64,000 bases of DNA from Roseibium aggregatum (GTDB taxonomy: Bacteria > Pseudomonadota > Alphaproteobacteria > Rhizobiales > Stappiaceae): the NCBI RefSeq assembly GCF_017309185.1, contig NZ_JAEKJZ010000009.1, forward strand, positions 124,001 through 188,000, written 5' to 3'. Every line of letters begins with the position of its first letter. The first letter of the stretch is position 1. The position numbers and the translations under genes were made by a program. Below, piece after piece: positions 42,962-51,697 of this stretch. Below the pieces are notes generated by a model, which was not told the DNA's origin, ran no database searches, and saw nothing but the letters and a program-made list of their open reading frames with translations.

Positions 42962-44602
42962 ATGCTCCTGCCTGCTGGCGACTACGACACGCTGAGAACC
43001 CGTTTCCGCTGGGACATTCCGGACACCTACAACATCGCGGAAGCCGTCAGCGACATTTGGGCAAGCCGCGAGCCGGAACGGCTCGCCATCCGTCATATCC
43101 TGGCCGATGGCTCCCGGCAGGACTGGAGCTTCCTGGCCGTGAACCGGGCCGCAAACCGTCTTGCCAACGCGTTCCGGGAGATGGGCGTCAGAACGGGAGA
43201 CAGGATTGCGCTTCTCCTCCCCCAGATCCCGCAAACCGCCATTGCCCATATCGCCGCCTACAAGATCGGTGCGGTCGCGGTTCCGCTCGCAGCCCTCTTC
43301 GGGCTGGAAGCCCTGCGCTACCGGCTGCAGGATTCCGGCGCCAGCGCCCTGGTGACGGACACCGCCGGCCTTGCAAAGCTGAGCGAAATCCGTGACAGCC
43401 TGCCAGGCCTCGGCCTCGTCGTTTCCGTGGACGGACCGGAAACGGGCGTTGCCTCCTTCGACGGTCTCCTGGCCGCAGCTTCGGACCGGTTCGATACGCT
43501 GAAAACCTCTCCGGACGATCCGGCGCTGATGATTTACACCTCCGGCACGACCGGCCAGCCCAAGGGCGTTCTGCACGGTCACAGGGTCCTCCTGGGCCAC
43601 ATGCCGGGGATTGAACTCTCCCAGAACTTCCTGGGCCAAGAGGGCGACCTGCTCTGGACGCCGGCCGACTGGGCCTGGGCCGGCGGGCTTTTGAACGCGC
43701 TCTTTCCCGCCCTTTCCCTCGGTGTGCCGGTGGTTTCGCACGCGGCGCGCAAATTCGATCCGGAATTCGCCTTCCAGCTTCTGGAACGGGAAGGCATCCG
43801 CAACGCCTTCATACCGCCGACGGCCTTGAAAATGCTGCGCTCGGTCGAAACGCCTGGAAGCCGGCACAAGCTGAACTGGCGCAGCGTCGGCTCCGCCGGC
43901 GAGGCCCTGGGACGGGAAACCTATGACTGGTTCGCCGAGGAATTCGGCTTTCCGGTGAACGAGTTCTACGGCCAGACCGAATGCAACGCGGTCCTCGGCT
44001 CCGCCGCGGCGATTGGCGTCAGCCGGTCCGGCGCCATCGGCAAGGCCATCCCCGGCCACGAGGTCGCCATCGTCGATGGCGAGGGCAATCCGCTGCCCCC
44101 GGACACCCTCGGCCAGATCGCCATCGCACGGCCGGACCCGGTCATGTTCCTGGAATACTGGAACAAGCCGGAGGGCACCCGGGAAAAATTTCTCGGGGAC
44201 TGGATGATCACCGGCGACCAGGGCGTGATGGACGGTGACGGCTATGTCCACTTCGTCGGCCGCGACGACGATCTGATCACCTCGGCGAGCTACCGCATCG
44301 GTCCCGGTGAGATCGAGGACTGCCTTCTCAAGCATCCCGCCGTCGCGCTGGCCGCCGCCATCGGCAAGCCCGACCCCCTGCGCACGGAAATCGTCAAGGC
44401 CTATGTCGTCCTCAAACCGGGTGAAAAGCCAGGCCAGGCGTTGGAGGATGACATCAGGAGGTTTGTCCGCGACGGCCTGTCGGCCCATGAATATCCGCGC
44501 GAAATCGAGTTCGTGGGATCCCTGCCCATGACCACCACGGGAAAGATCATCCGTCGCGAATTGCGCGACAGGGAAACCGCGGCAGCCCCGGAACTGAAAT
44601 AG
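42962..44602 (+). CDS. AMP-forming acyl-CoA synthetase
   Basis: Enzyme of 546 residues activating a carboxylic acid to its CoA thioester through an acyl-adenylate. The P-loop-like motif is MIYTSGTTGQPKGVLHG, the second adenylation motif includes NEFYGQTECN, and the C-terminal hinge Asp (GRDDDLITSASYRIGPGEIE) and catalytic Lys (TTTGKIIRRELRD) are present. The sequence is closest in style to the medium-chain/benzoate-like group, but the substrate cannot be fixed. It stands alone, convergent with the acetyltransferase gene. Confidence 0.9.
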   Translation: MLLPAGDYDTLRTRFRWDIPDTYNIAEAVSDIWASREPERLAIRHILADGSRQDWSFLAVNRAANRLANAFREMGVRTGDRIALLLPQIPQTAIAHIAAYKIGAVAVPLAALFGLEALRYRLQDSGASALVTDTAGLAKLSEIRDSLPGLGLVVSVDGPETGVASFDGLLAAASDRFDTLKTSPDDPALMIYTSGTTGQPKGVLHGHRVLLGHMPGIELSQNFLGQEGDLLWTPADWAWAGGLLNALFPALSLGVPVVSHAARKFDPEFAFQLLEREGIRNAFIPPTALKMLRSVETPGSRHKLNWRSVGSAGEALGRETYDWFAEEFGFPVNEFYGQTECNAVLGSAAAIGVSRSGAIGKAIPGHEVAIVDGEGNPLPPDTLGQIAIARPDPVMFLEYWNKPEGTREKFLGDWMITGDQGVMDGDGYVHFVGRDDDLITSASYRIGPGEIEDCLLKHPAVALAAAIGKPDPLRTEIVKAYVVLKPGEKPGQALEDDIRRFVRDGLSAHEYPREIEFVGSLPMTTTGKIIRRELRDRETAAAPELK

Positions 44603-44603
44603 A

Positions 44604-45731
44604 CTATGCGGTCTTCAAGCGATCTCTGAGCGATCGCGCTGCCGAACGCAGGAACCGTTCCGCCGCCATGTCCGCAAGGCAAAGGTCTTGCCGGAGTTTG
44701 GCCGCGGCTCCGAAGGCGACCAGCAGCATCCCTGTCTCCAGTCGGCCGCGCCAGAGCGGCTCGATCATCGAATGGCCCGGAATGGCAAGCGAATCCGCCA
44801 GGCTGAACCCCGGGATCTCCAGGTTCTTCCGGAAGGTTTCCAGCACAAGCTGGGCACCCGGAGAATAGCGGGCATAGTCTTCGTCGAAGGCTATTTTCCA
44901 GGCAAAAACCGACCCGCGCTCGCTGAAGAGAACCAGAGCGGCGACAAGCTTGTCACCCGCCCACAACCGGTCGATCCGCAGGGCGTTTCTTTCGGCACTG
45001 TTCGCGATGGCCTGCCGGGCGAACGCAGCGGTTTCGGGCCGGCTTTTCAAGGCGGTGCCGCTACGCCCCTTCCAGCCGGCGGCTTCCAGGTCCAGAAACG
45101 TCTCGAAACCTTCGCGGGCGCTCGCCCCCTGAAGACTTTCGAACCGCGTTTCACCGTGTTCGCCAAGACGGCGCAGAAGACGGTTCATCTCCTTTCGGCG
45201 CTTGCCGCTGAAAGCCGTCTTGAACTGCTCCTCTCCTTGTCGTCCGCCAGTGTGGCAGGCCCGTTCGGATTGAGCGGTCACGACGATCCGTCCGCCCCCC
45301 GCCTCGAGCATTCTCTGCGCGGTTTCGGAAGTCAGCGGAAGATAGGGAACGGCCAGAACCTTTCCCGGACCGGCAGCCGCCTTCAGGAAAAGCTCGGGCG
45401 TTTCCGGCCCGGCCTCCGGGTGCAGCAAAGGTGTGCCGAGCGGGCTGTAGTCCGTCGCCCATGCCGTCTGAACCGGCAAGGCGAGCCCCAGCCGGCGGCG
45501 GCCGACGGGAGCCGCCATCCGCCACTCTCCGGTCGTCTTGTTCCGGACGGCAATCAGCCGGACGCTCTCGCCGTTCATTTCCTTCAGCAAGGGGCGCAGG
45601 AAGGAAGGCGAGAAAAAGGGGTTCGGATCGAGAGAGACCTCGCTTAGGCCCTGCCAGGCATCGAGCGGAAGCGCGCCGTCAAGCGGCTTCAGACAGCAAA
45701 CCTCCAGCTCAGGGCTTTCAAGACTATCCAA
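44604..45731 (-). CDS. FemAB/CelD-like GNAT acetyltransferase
   Basis: Protein of 375 residues with a GNAT-type domain (PF13480-like, often called BioF2/CelD), seen in KRRKEMNRLLRRLGEHGE and LVAALVLFSERGSVFAWKIAF. Such proteins sit in exopolysaccharide loci and may acylate sugars or lipids. The TTG start at 45731 overlaps the stop of the upstream flippase gene by 8 bp and has GAGGG upstream, so the two are coupled. This supports a surface-polysaccharide role. Confidence 0.8.
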   Translation of the reverse strand: MDSLESPELEVCCLKPLDGALPLDAWQGLSEVSLDPNPFFSPSFLRPLLKEMNGESVRLIAVRNKTTGEWRMAAPVGRRRLGLALPVQTAWATDYSPLGTPLLHPEAGPETPELFLKAAAGPGKVLAVPYLPLTSETAQRMLEAGGGRIVVTAQSERACHTGGRQGEEQFKTAFSGKRRKEMNRLLRRLGEHGETRFESLQGASAREGFETFLDLEAAGWKGRSGTALKSRPETAAFARQAIANSAERNALRIDRLWAGDKLVAALVLFSERGSVFAWKIAFDEDYARYSPGAQLVLETFRKNLEIPGFSLADSLAIPGHSMIEPLWRGRLETGMLLVAFGAAAKLRQDLCLADMAAERFLRSAARSLRDRLKTA

Positions 45732-47145
45732 TCCGGCGATCCCTCGGTGTCAGCAACGACGACAGCACGAAAGTGGAGACACCCAGCTTGCGCCGGGCGG
45801 CCAGCGAGAGCGACGTGGCCTCGAAGATGATCGCGCAGCTTGTGGCGATTGCGGCGCCGGCAAGGCCGAGAAAGGGAATCAGAAGCAGATTGAAGACGAC
45901 ATTCAGTCCGAAGGTGACCGCATAGATGCCCGCACAGACCTTCTGGTGACCGGTCATGGTCAGCAACGCATCGGCCGGTCCGACGGAAGCACGCGCCAGG
46001 ACGCCGATCATCAGAAGAGCAATCAGCGGAAAACCGCTTTCGAAACCGGAGCCGAAGAGGCGCAGGAGCAGAGGCGCGATCAGGAGCAATCCGGCGCCGA
46101 CCGCCACGGACGGCCAGAACGTCCAGTGGGCCGCCATGCGCGCATAGCTCGCGAGACCGTCCGAATCCTTGCTCTGGGCGAATTTGGAGAACCGGTGCGC
46201 GGAGGCGGCCCGGACGGCGAAATAGACGAAATGCACCAGCGCCAGCGTTTTTGAAGCGGCGAAATAGACGGCCACCTCATCCGGATCGCGAAACAGGCTG
46301 ACCATGATGACATCGGCGCTGGTGAGAAGCTGCAGGAAGCCTTCCACCATGAGCATCGGCATCGAAACGATCACCCAGGACCTCAACTCGATCCTGCGCG
46401 GCCCCGCCGGGATGACCGGAGCCAGCCGGCGTCCGAGATGCCCGTGCTGATAGGCGGCAACGAGAACGGTGGCGGACACGGCAGCGGTTACCGCGGTCAG
46501 CGCATTTGCCTGAAACCCCGCCAGAACGGCCGCAACCAGCAGAAAAAGGATCGTCAGCGGCCGCCAGATATAGGTCGGCAGCATCGCAAGCGAAATCCAG
46601 TCGAAACTGCGTGCGATGCCGTCCTGAACCTGACCGAACGAAAAGAAAGGCAGAGCCAGAAGAACGACGCTCAGCGGCAGGACATAGAACGGGTCGATGA
46701 CCGGCCGGAACAAAAAGACAAGGCCGATCCCGGTCAGGGCGATCGCCGCGCCAAGGCCGAAGGCCGTCAGCCGGCCCGCGAACAGAAACCCCCTCAAGCC
46801 GCTCAGATCGCCCGATTGCCGGTATTCGGGAACGAACCGGCTCACCGATGTCGAAAAACCGCCACAGGACATCGCGCCCAGCACGATGACGAACGTCCAG
46901 GCAACGGAATAGACCCCGTAGTCATGCGCGCCCAGAAGCCGGGCCAGGACGATCTGCGAGAGATAGGCGAGCGCGGCACCCGCGATGCGCACCGCGAAAG
47001 TCGACAAGGCCATTCGGCTGGCCGCGCTGCCGTCCGTGCCGTCTCCCTTCAGAAACGCGATGACACGCTCGAGGGACAGGCCGCCCATCTGCGGCCAGGC
47101 AGCATCTTGCAACCGTTTTGTCCAGGAGGCGGCAGTGAAACGCAC
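45724..47145 (-). CDS. Polysaccharide flippase, Wzx/MATE-like (PST family)
   Basis: Membrane protein of 473 residues with about 12-14 helices. The opening segment ASRMALSTFAVRIAGAALAY and SQIVLARLLGAHDYGVYSVA match the N-terminus of PST-family oligosaccharide exporters. It flips lipid-linked sugar units to the periplasm. Start is GTG at 47145. Its stop overlaps the acetyltransferase start, but no glycosyltransferase or polymerase lies nearby, so the substrate unit is made elsewhere. Confidence 0.87.
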   Translation of the reverse strand: MRFTAASWTKRLQDAAWPQMGGLSLERVIAFLKGDGTDGSAASRMALSTFAVRIAGAALAYLSQIVLARLLGAHDYGVYSVAWTFVIVLGAMSCGGFSTSVSRFVPEYRQSGDLSGLRGFLFAGRLTAFGLGAAIALTGIGLVFLFRPVIDPFYVLPLSVVLLALPFFSFGQVQDGIARSFDWISLAMLPTYIWRPLTILFLLVAAVLAGFQANALTAVTAAVSATVLVAAYQHGHLGRRLAPVIPAGPRRIELRSWVIVSMPMLMVEGFLQLLTSADVIMVSLFRDPDEVAVYFAASKTLALVHFVYFAVRAASAHRFSKFAQSKDSDGLASYARMAAHWTFWPSVAVGAGLLLIAPLLLRLFGSGFESGFPLIALLMIGVLARASVGPADALLTMTGHQKVCAGIYAVTFGLNVVFNLLLIPFLGLAGAAIATSCAIIFEATSLSLAARRKLGVSTFVLSSLLTPRDRRIG

Positions 47146-47496
47146 GAATGAGACCCTTGTGAGTAAAGTTCCGTATTTATGACCCCATGGGACTTAACAT
47201 TCCGTGGCTTTTTGCGGGCGCCGGTCCAGACAACCTCGCGTGAACGGCACAATGCCTCGCCCTCTCCGCGGTTCCGGGACGATCGTATTTTTGCCGGTTT
47301 GCGGATCAGGCGGAGCGGCCGGGCACATCATCAACCATGAGTTGATTTACGATACGGCACAAAAACCACACGAAGAAAAATAACACACATTGCGAATGAC
47401 TTAATGGTTTTAAATATTCCAAATCGTTCTCAAGTTTAGACTTTGCTTAACTGAGTTTCCGCATAATAGGGCATCTCGTTTCGTCGGAGTTGCTCA
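47146..47496. other. Divergent region between flippase and chemoreceptor genes
   Basis: About 350 bases, AT-rich near the chemoreceptor. It contains a small inverted repeat ATCAAC-CATGA-GTTGAT at 47330-47346 that could be a regulatory site. No gene, RNA or terminator was recognised. Confidence 0.45.
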
Positions 47497-49194
47497 ATGT
47501 CATTTTCCTTGAATAAGCTCTCGATCGGCCATCGCCTTTCGGGTCTTGTCATCCTGTTTGCCCTTGGACTTACCACCCTGATGGGTCTTGAGTCCTGGAA
47601 CCAGTATAACGACCTCAGGGACCAGAAGCTCACTGAGCTGAAGTCTCTGGTGGAAACGGCCACGGCTGTGCTGGAAGACCATCATTCCATGGTCGAGAAA
47701 GGCGAACTGACGCTCGAAGAGGCCCAGACCCGCGCCTACGACATCATCCGTTCATTGCGCTACGACGGCGGCAATTACTTTGTCGTTCAGAACTACACAG
47801 GCAATCTCGAGCTTCTGATGCACCCGGTCAAACCGGAGCTTCAGGGCAGGGACCAGCGCGGACTTGCGGACGCAAACGGCAAATTGTTCACGCTCGAAAT
47901 GTCGAAAACGATCCAGAAGGACGGCGAGGGATACGTCGACTACGTCTGGGCAAAACCGGGCAGCGAGGAACCGATCGGCAAGATCTCCTATTTCAAGGCC
48001 TTCAAGCCCTGGGAAGTCTCCGTTCTGACGGGCGTCTATGTCGACGATATTTCCGCCTATTTCTGGGGACAATTCACCAAGCGGGCGATAATGGACGTCG
48101 TCCTCCTCGCGCTTGTTGCCGGCGCTGCCCTCGTCATCGTCCGCAGCATCACCGGTCCGCTTCGGGCCCTGCAGAAAGCCATGTCGGGCCTTGCCGACGG
48201 GCGGCATGACATCGAAATACCCGGCACGGAACGGAACGACGAAATCGGCGAAATGAGCCGGACCGTTCAGGTGTTCCGCGACAACGCGCTGGAACGCACA
48301 CGGCTGGAAGAGGAAAGCCTGCAGGAACAGCAGTCCCGTCTGCGGCGCCAGGAACGCGTCGACGGCCTCATCGCATCCTTCCGCGCCTCGGCGGAAGACG
48401 TTCTGGGGTCGGTCGGCGAAACCGCAGGCGAACTGGACACCACCGCCCGCTCTCTGACCCAGGTCGCCCGCGAAAGCGCCAATTCCGCCACCGAAACCCT
48501 GACGTCCTCCGACAGGGCAACCGAAAACGTCCAGACCGTTGCCAGCGCCGCGGAAGAATTGGCTGCGTCCATCGGCGAGATCTCCCGTCAGGTCTCCAAG
48601 ACGACCGAAATCGTCGAGCGGGCCACCACGGGCACGCAGGACACAAACCGAAAGGTCGAGGGACTGGCCGAGTCAGCCGCCAAGATCGGCGAGGTCGTCA
48701 CCTTGATCCAGGCAATCGCCGAGCAGACCAACCTGCTCGCGCTCAACGCCACCATCGAGGCGGCGCGCGCCGGCGAAGCCGGCAAGGGCTTCGCCGTCGT
48801 TGCGGCGGAAGTCAAGGAACTTGCGACGCAGACCTCCAAGGCCACCGAGGAAATCAGCCTGCAGATTACCGCGATCCAAAGCGCGACGCAGGATTCCGTG
48901 CAGGCCATCGGCGAGATCACGACGATCATGGAAGAGGTGAACAACTACACCTCCACCATCGCCGCGGCGGTCGAGCAGCAGGGCGCTGCGACTTCGGAAA
49001 TCTCGCAAAACGTCCAGCAGGCCGCGCAGGGGACCACCTCCGTCTCCGCGTCCATGTCTCAGCTTTCCCAGGCGGTCGAACAGACCTCCACATCCGCGGA
49101 CATGGTGCTGTCGGCTTCGGGAGCGCTTTCCGACAAGACAAACCGGCTGAAGAACGAAGTCGATCAGTTCCTGGCTGGCGTGACTGCCGCCTGA
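47497..49194 (+). CDS. Methyl-accepting chemotaxis protein
   Basis: Membrane chemoreceptor of 565 residues. A first transmembrane helix (SGLVILFALGLTTLMGL) is followed by a periplasmic single-Cache-type domain (DGGNYFVVQNYTGNLELLMH region), a second helix (DVVLLALVAGAALVIVRSI), a HAMP domain and the cytoplasmic signalling domain with LLALNATIEAARAGEAGKGF and the following AVVAAEVKELATQ. It lacks a C-terminal CheR-binding pentapeptide. The Cache domain suggests sensing of small organic acids or amines. The gene is monocistronic. Confidence 0.94.
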   Translation: MSFSLNKLSIGHRLSGLVILFALGLTTLMGLESWNQYNDLRDQKLTELKSLVETATAVLEDHHSMVEKGELTLEEAQTRAYDIIRSLRYDGGNYFVVQNYTGNLELLMHPVKPELQGRDQRGLADANGKLFTLEMSKTIQKDGEGYVDYVWAKPGSEEPIGKISYFKAFKPWEVSVLTGVYVDDISAYFWGQFTKRAIMDVVLLALVAGAALVIVRSITGPLRALQKAMSGLADGRHDIEIPGTERNDEIGEMSRTVQVFRDNALERTRLEEESLQEQQSRLRRQERVDGLIASFRASAEDVLGSVGETAGELDTTARSLTQVARESANSATETLTSSDRATENVQTVASAAEELAASIGEISRQVSKTTEIVERATTGTQDTNRKVEGLAESAAKIGEVVTLIQAIAEQTNLLALNATIEAARAGEAGKGFAVVAAEVKELATQTSKATEEISLQITAIQSATQDSVQAIGEITTIMEEVNNYTSTIAAAVEQQGAATSEISQNVQQAAQGTTSVSASMSQLSQAVEQTSTSADMVLSASGALSDKTNRLKNEVDQFLAGVTAA

Positions 49195-49668
49195 TCGAAA
49201 ACCGCCGAATGAACGGATCGGGACCGAAAGGCCCCGTCCGACGGCCGCCAAACCGCCGGACCATCATCCCTGGCAGCACGCCGCAAAGCGGCACGACGTG
49301 AGCCGGAAGGACGTTCAAAGGGTTGGCCGGCAGCCTGGGTATCCGGGCCGAAGCTCCCTGCTTCGTTTGAAGGTCCTCAAGTAGATTTCAATCAGCCCAC
49401 AGTCCGCTTGACTTGCCTGCAGAATCACTTTTAATAGAACAAATAGAGAACAAGCTTCCTTGTTCCCGACGACGACTCCCCGGAGACAGGCGCCCCGCCA
49501 GCTTCTCCCGGGAACATCACGAATTACGGATGTCGAGGGTTGCCTCCCCTTCTATCCGTGATCTGGTCCGGCCCCTGCTTCCGCCGCTTTTGCAGGGGCC
49601 GGACACTTCTTTCCCGGTTGAGACTCAAATGCGCTTCCTGGCGGCCCATGGCATCAGAGCGCCTCGAC
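49195..49668. other. Convergent intergenic region between chemoreceptor and YchJ-like genes
   Basis: About 470 bases. Open frames here have no recognisable protein. The one structural feature is a strong hairpin at 49566-49604. The remainder shows nothing I can name. Confidence 0.5.
49566..49604. terminator. Strong hairpin, probable bidirectional terminator
   Basis: Perfect 13-bp stem GTCCGGCCCCTGC / GCAGGGGCCGGAC with a 13-nt loop, between two convergent genes. A T-rich stretch follows on the plus strand, though it is not a pure T-run. Confidence 0.6.
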
Positions 49669-50043
49669 TTAGTACCAGCGCCCGGCCTTCCTGCGGAAAC
49701 GGCTGAGCTCCCGATGCGTTCGCAACACACCGCCGGAAAGATATTTCGCTTCGAAAAGCACCGTTCCCTCGCGGTCGCCCTCGCCGCCCTTCACAGTTTC
49801 CAGAATGCTCAGACCGGCCCAATGGCTCTCCGCCGCCCATTTAGACGTTTCCACCGCATCGAAGCCGTCCTGGTGTTTCGGCCAGAGCGTTTCCTTCAGA
49901 TAGGCGATATTCCGGAGGGCATAGGCGGTATAGCGGGAGCGCATCAGGGCTTCCGCCGTTCCAGGCACCCGCGTGCCGTCGATATAGGGACCGCAGCATG
50001 CACCAAGCGATGCGCCGCCGCAGGGGCAAGGGTTATCCGCCAT
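49669..50043 (-). CDS. YchJ-family protein with N-terminal SEC-C-like zinc motif
   Basis: Protein of 124 residues. The N-terminal CPCGGASLGACCGPYIDG is a Cys-rich SEC-C-like motif, followed by the NTF2-like YchJ core (TAEALMRSRYTAYALRN, LFEAKY). Members of this family are common and uncharacterised. The ATG at 50043 begins the conserved MADNPCPCG. It is divergent from the endonuclease/exonuclease/phosphatase gene. Confidence 0.9.
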   Translation of the reverse strand: MADNPCPCGGASLGACCGPYIDGTRVPGTAEALMRSRYTAYALRNIAYLKETLWPKHQDGFDAVETSKWAAESHWAGLSILETVKGGEGDREGTVLFEAKYLSGGVLRTHRELSRFRRKAGRWY

Positions 50044-50107
50044 GCGAAACTCCCGAAAACGTTGTCCTTGGTCCCGCGCTCTCTACCACTTGAAGCGCGG
50101 TGCCGCT

Positions 50108-51115
50108 ATGGTTCCGGTTGAGGAACCGCGGAAACTTCAGCAGATGATTCTTGCCACGTTCAACATGGAATCTTTCGGCGGCGACCGGTTGCAGGCAGAC
50201 AGGCTCGGGCCGCGTCTAGAGGCCTTGCGCCCCAGGATCCTGGAACTGGAAGCGGACATTCTATGCCTGCAGGAGGTGAACGCGCAAAAGGTGAAGGGCG
50301 CTTCCAGGCGAGAGTTTCAGGCGCTCGACCTGCTTCTGGCGGGAACGCCCTACGAGAGCTTCCACCGCGCCGAAAGTGAAAGGGCACCGAACGCTGGGCC
50401 GGGCGACCGGCACAATCTCGTCATCCTGTCCCGGTTTCCGATCCTCTCCTCTCAAAGCCTCTTCCAGCACCACGCCCATCCTCTGATGTGGCAGCCGAAG
50501 ACGGCGGATCCCGCTTATGACGAGCCCCGGCGGATCGCCTTCGAGCGCCCTGTCCTGCAAGCCCGGATCGATGTCGGCGCGGAAAAACCATTGCACCTTT
50601 TCGCGGTACATCTGCGTGCGCCCATCGCCGCCAGCATTCGCGGCGCAAAAGCGAATGGGACCAACTGGAAGACCGGTGCCGCCTGGGCAGAAGGCTATCA
50701 GCTCTCGGTCCTGAAGCAGATCGCCCAGGCCCTGGAGCTGCGGCTTGCCGTGGAGGCTCTGTTCGACGAGGACGAGGAAGCCCGGATCGTCCTGGCGGGC
50801 GACTTCAACGCCACGGGAGAAACCGGCACCTTGAGACTCCTGCGGGCGGACCCGGACGACACCGGCACGCCGGCCTTGAGCCCGCGCAGACTTTATCAGC
50901 TCGACGCCGCCCTGCCGCTCGACAAGAGAAAAACCGTCATTCACAAGGGCAAGCCGCAGGCGCTGGACCACATCCTGGCAAGCGTAGCCATGACGGACAG
51001 GACTGTCGGTCTCAAGGTATTCAACGCCAGTCTGCCGGACGAGGTGCTGGACGCGGACGGCGGCGGGTATGCCGGCTCCTTCCACGCCGCGATGCGGGCG
51101 AAGTTCAAACTGTAA
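50108..51115 (+). CDS. Endonuclease/exonuclease/phosphatase family protein
   Basis: Protein of 335 residues with the EEP fold: LATFNMESFGG at the start, ILCLQEVNAQKVKG with the metal-binding Glu, VLAGDFNATGETG for the Asp/Asn pair, and LDHILAS near the C-terminus. The family covers nucleases, phosphodiesterases and sphingomyelinase-like enzymes; no signal peptide suggests cytoplasmic action. I chose the ATG at 50108; a start at 50144 is possible. Confidence 0.82.
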   Translation: MVPVEEPRKLQQMILATFNMESFGGDRLQADRLGPRLEALRPRILELEADILCLQEVNAQKVKGASRREFQALDLLLAGTPYESFHRAESERAPNAGPGDRHNLVILSRFPILSSQSLFQHHAHPLMWQPKTADPAYDEPRRIAFERPVLQARIDVGAEKPLHLFAVHLRAPIAASIRGAKANGTNWKTGAAWAEGYQLSVLKQIAQALELRLAVEALFDEDEEARIVLAGDFNATGETGTLRLLRADPDDTGTPALSPRRLYQLDAALPLDKRKTVIHKGKPQALDHILASVAMTDRTVGLKVFNASLPDEVLDADGGGYAGSFHAAMRAKFKL

Positions 51116-51141
51116 GCCGGCAGGCGCGGCGCCTTGTCAAA

Positions 51142-51507
51142 TCAGGGTTTCAGGGATTCGATATAGGCGGAGAGATTCGCGATTTCGATATTTCCCAGGG
51201 ACATGTTCGGCATCTTCGGATGAGGATCCGCCAGGAAAGTGGCGAGCTTTTCCGTCGTCCACGCCGGATCCTTGGCGATGTCGTAAAAGCTCGGCAGGGA
51301 CGTGCTGGAGGCCGCCGGCTGATCTTCGGCAACCAGATGGCAGGAAGCGCACCATTGCAGCGCCAGAACCTTCCCGGCACCGGTGTCCGCGGCACGGCTG
51401 GAAACCATTCCGGCAATCAGAAAAAGCAGGACAAGCGCGGCGGTAGCAAGGATCAACCGTGCGAACTGCAGGAGGACGGGTCTGATCTGAATTGACGCAT
51501 GTGTCAT
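51142..51507 (-). CDS. Membrane-anchored class I cytochrome c
   Basis: Protein of 121 residues with an N-terminal hydrophobic anchor or signal (ILATAALVLLFLIAGMVSS) and one haem-binding motif (WCASCH) plus a distal Met candidate in HPKMPNMSL. It probably carries electrons in the periplasm. A good ribosome-binding site (GGAGG, 4 nt) precedes the ATG. The gene stands alone between the EEP gene and the divergent ggt, so its redox partner is unknown. Confidence 0.9.
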   Translation of the reverse strand: MTHASIQIRPVLLQFARLILATAALVLLFLIAGMVSSRAADTGAGKVLALQWCASCHLVAEDQPAASSTSLPSFYDIAKDPAWTTEKLATFLADPHPKMPNMSLGNIEIANLSAYIESLKP

Positions 51508-51697
51508 GGCACCTCCTTAACAGACTGTCCGAATGCGCATTGGCATCGACAGCCGCAGTCTGCCGCCCTTTTCCTGTCCGGACCTTGCGTTTAATCAATC
51601 CCGCCGACTCTTGCGGACGCAACCCCCGGCTTTTTTGATTTGCGCCGGCGGCCTGCCTTCATCAAAGTCGGGAAATCAGCAACCGCCGGACGCCACA

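Noticed and set aside
42920..44488. 522-codon minus-strand open frame
   Set aside because: Shadow of the acyl-CoA synthetase gene on the opposite strand, with no recognisable motif.
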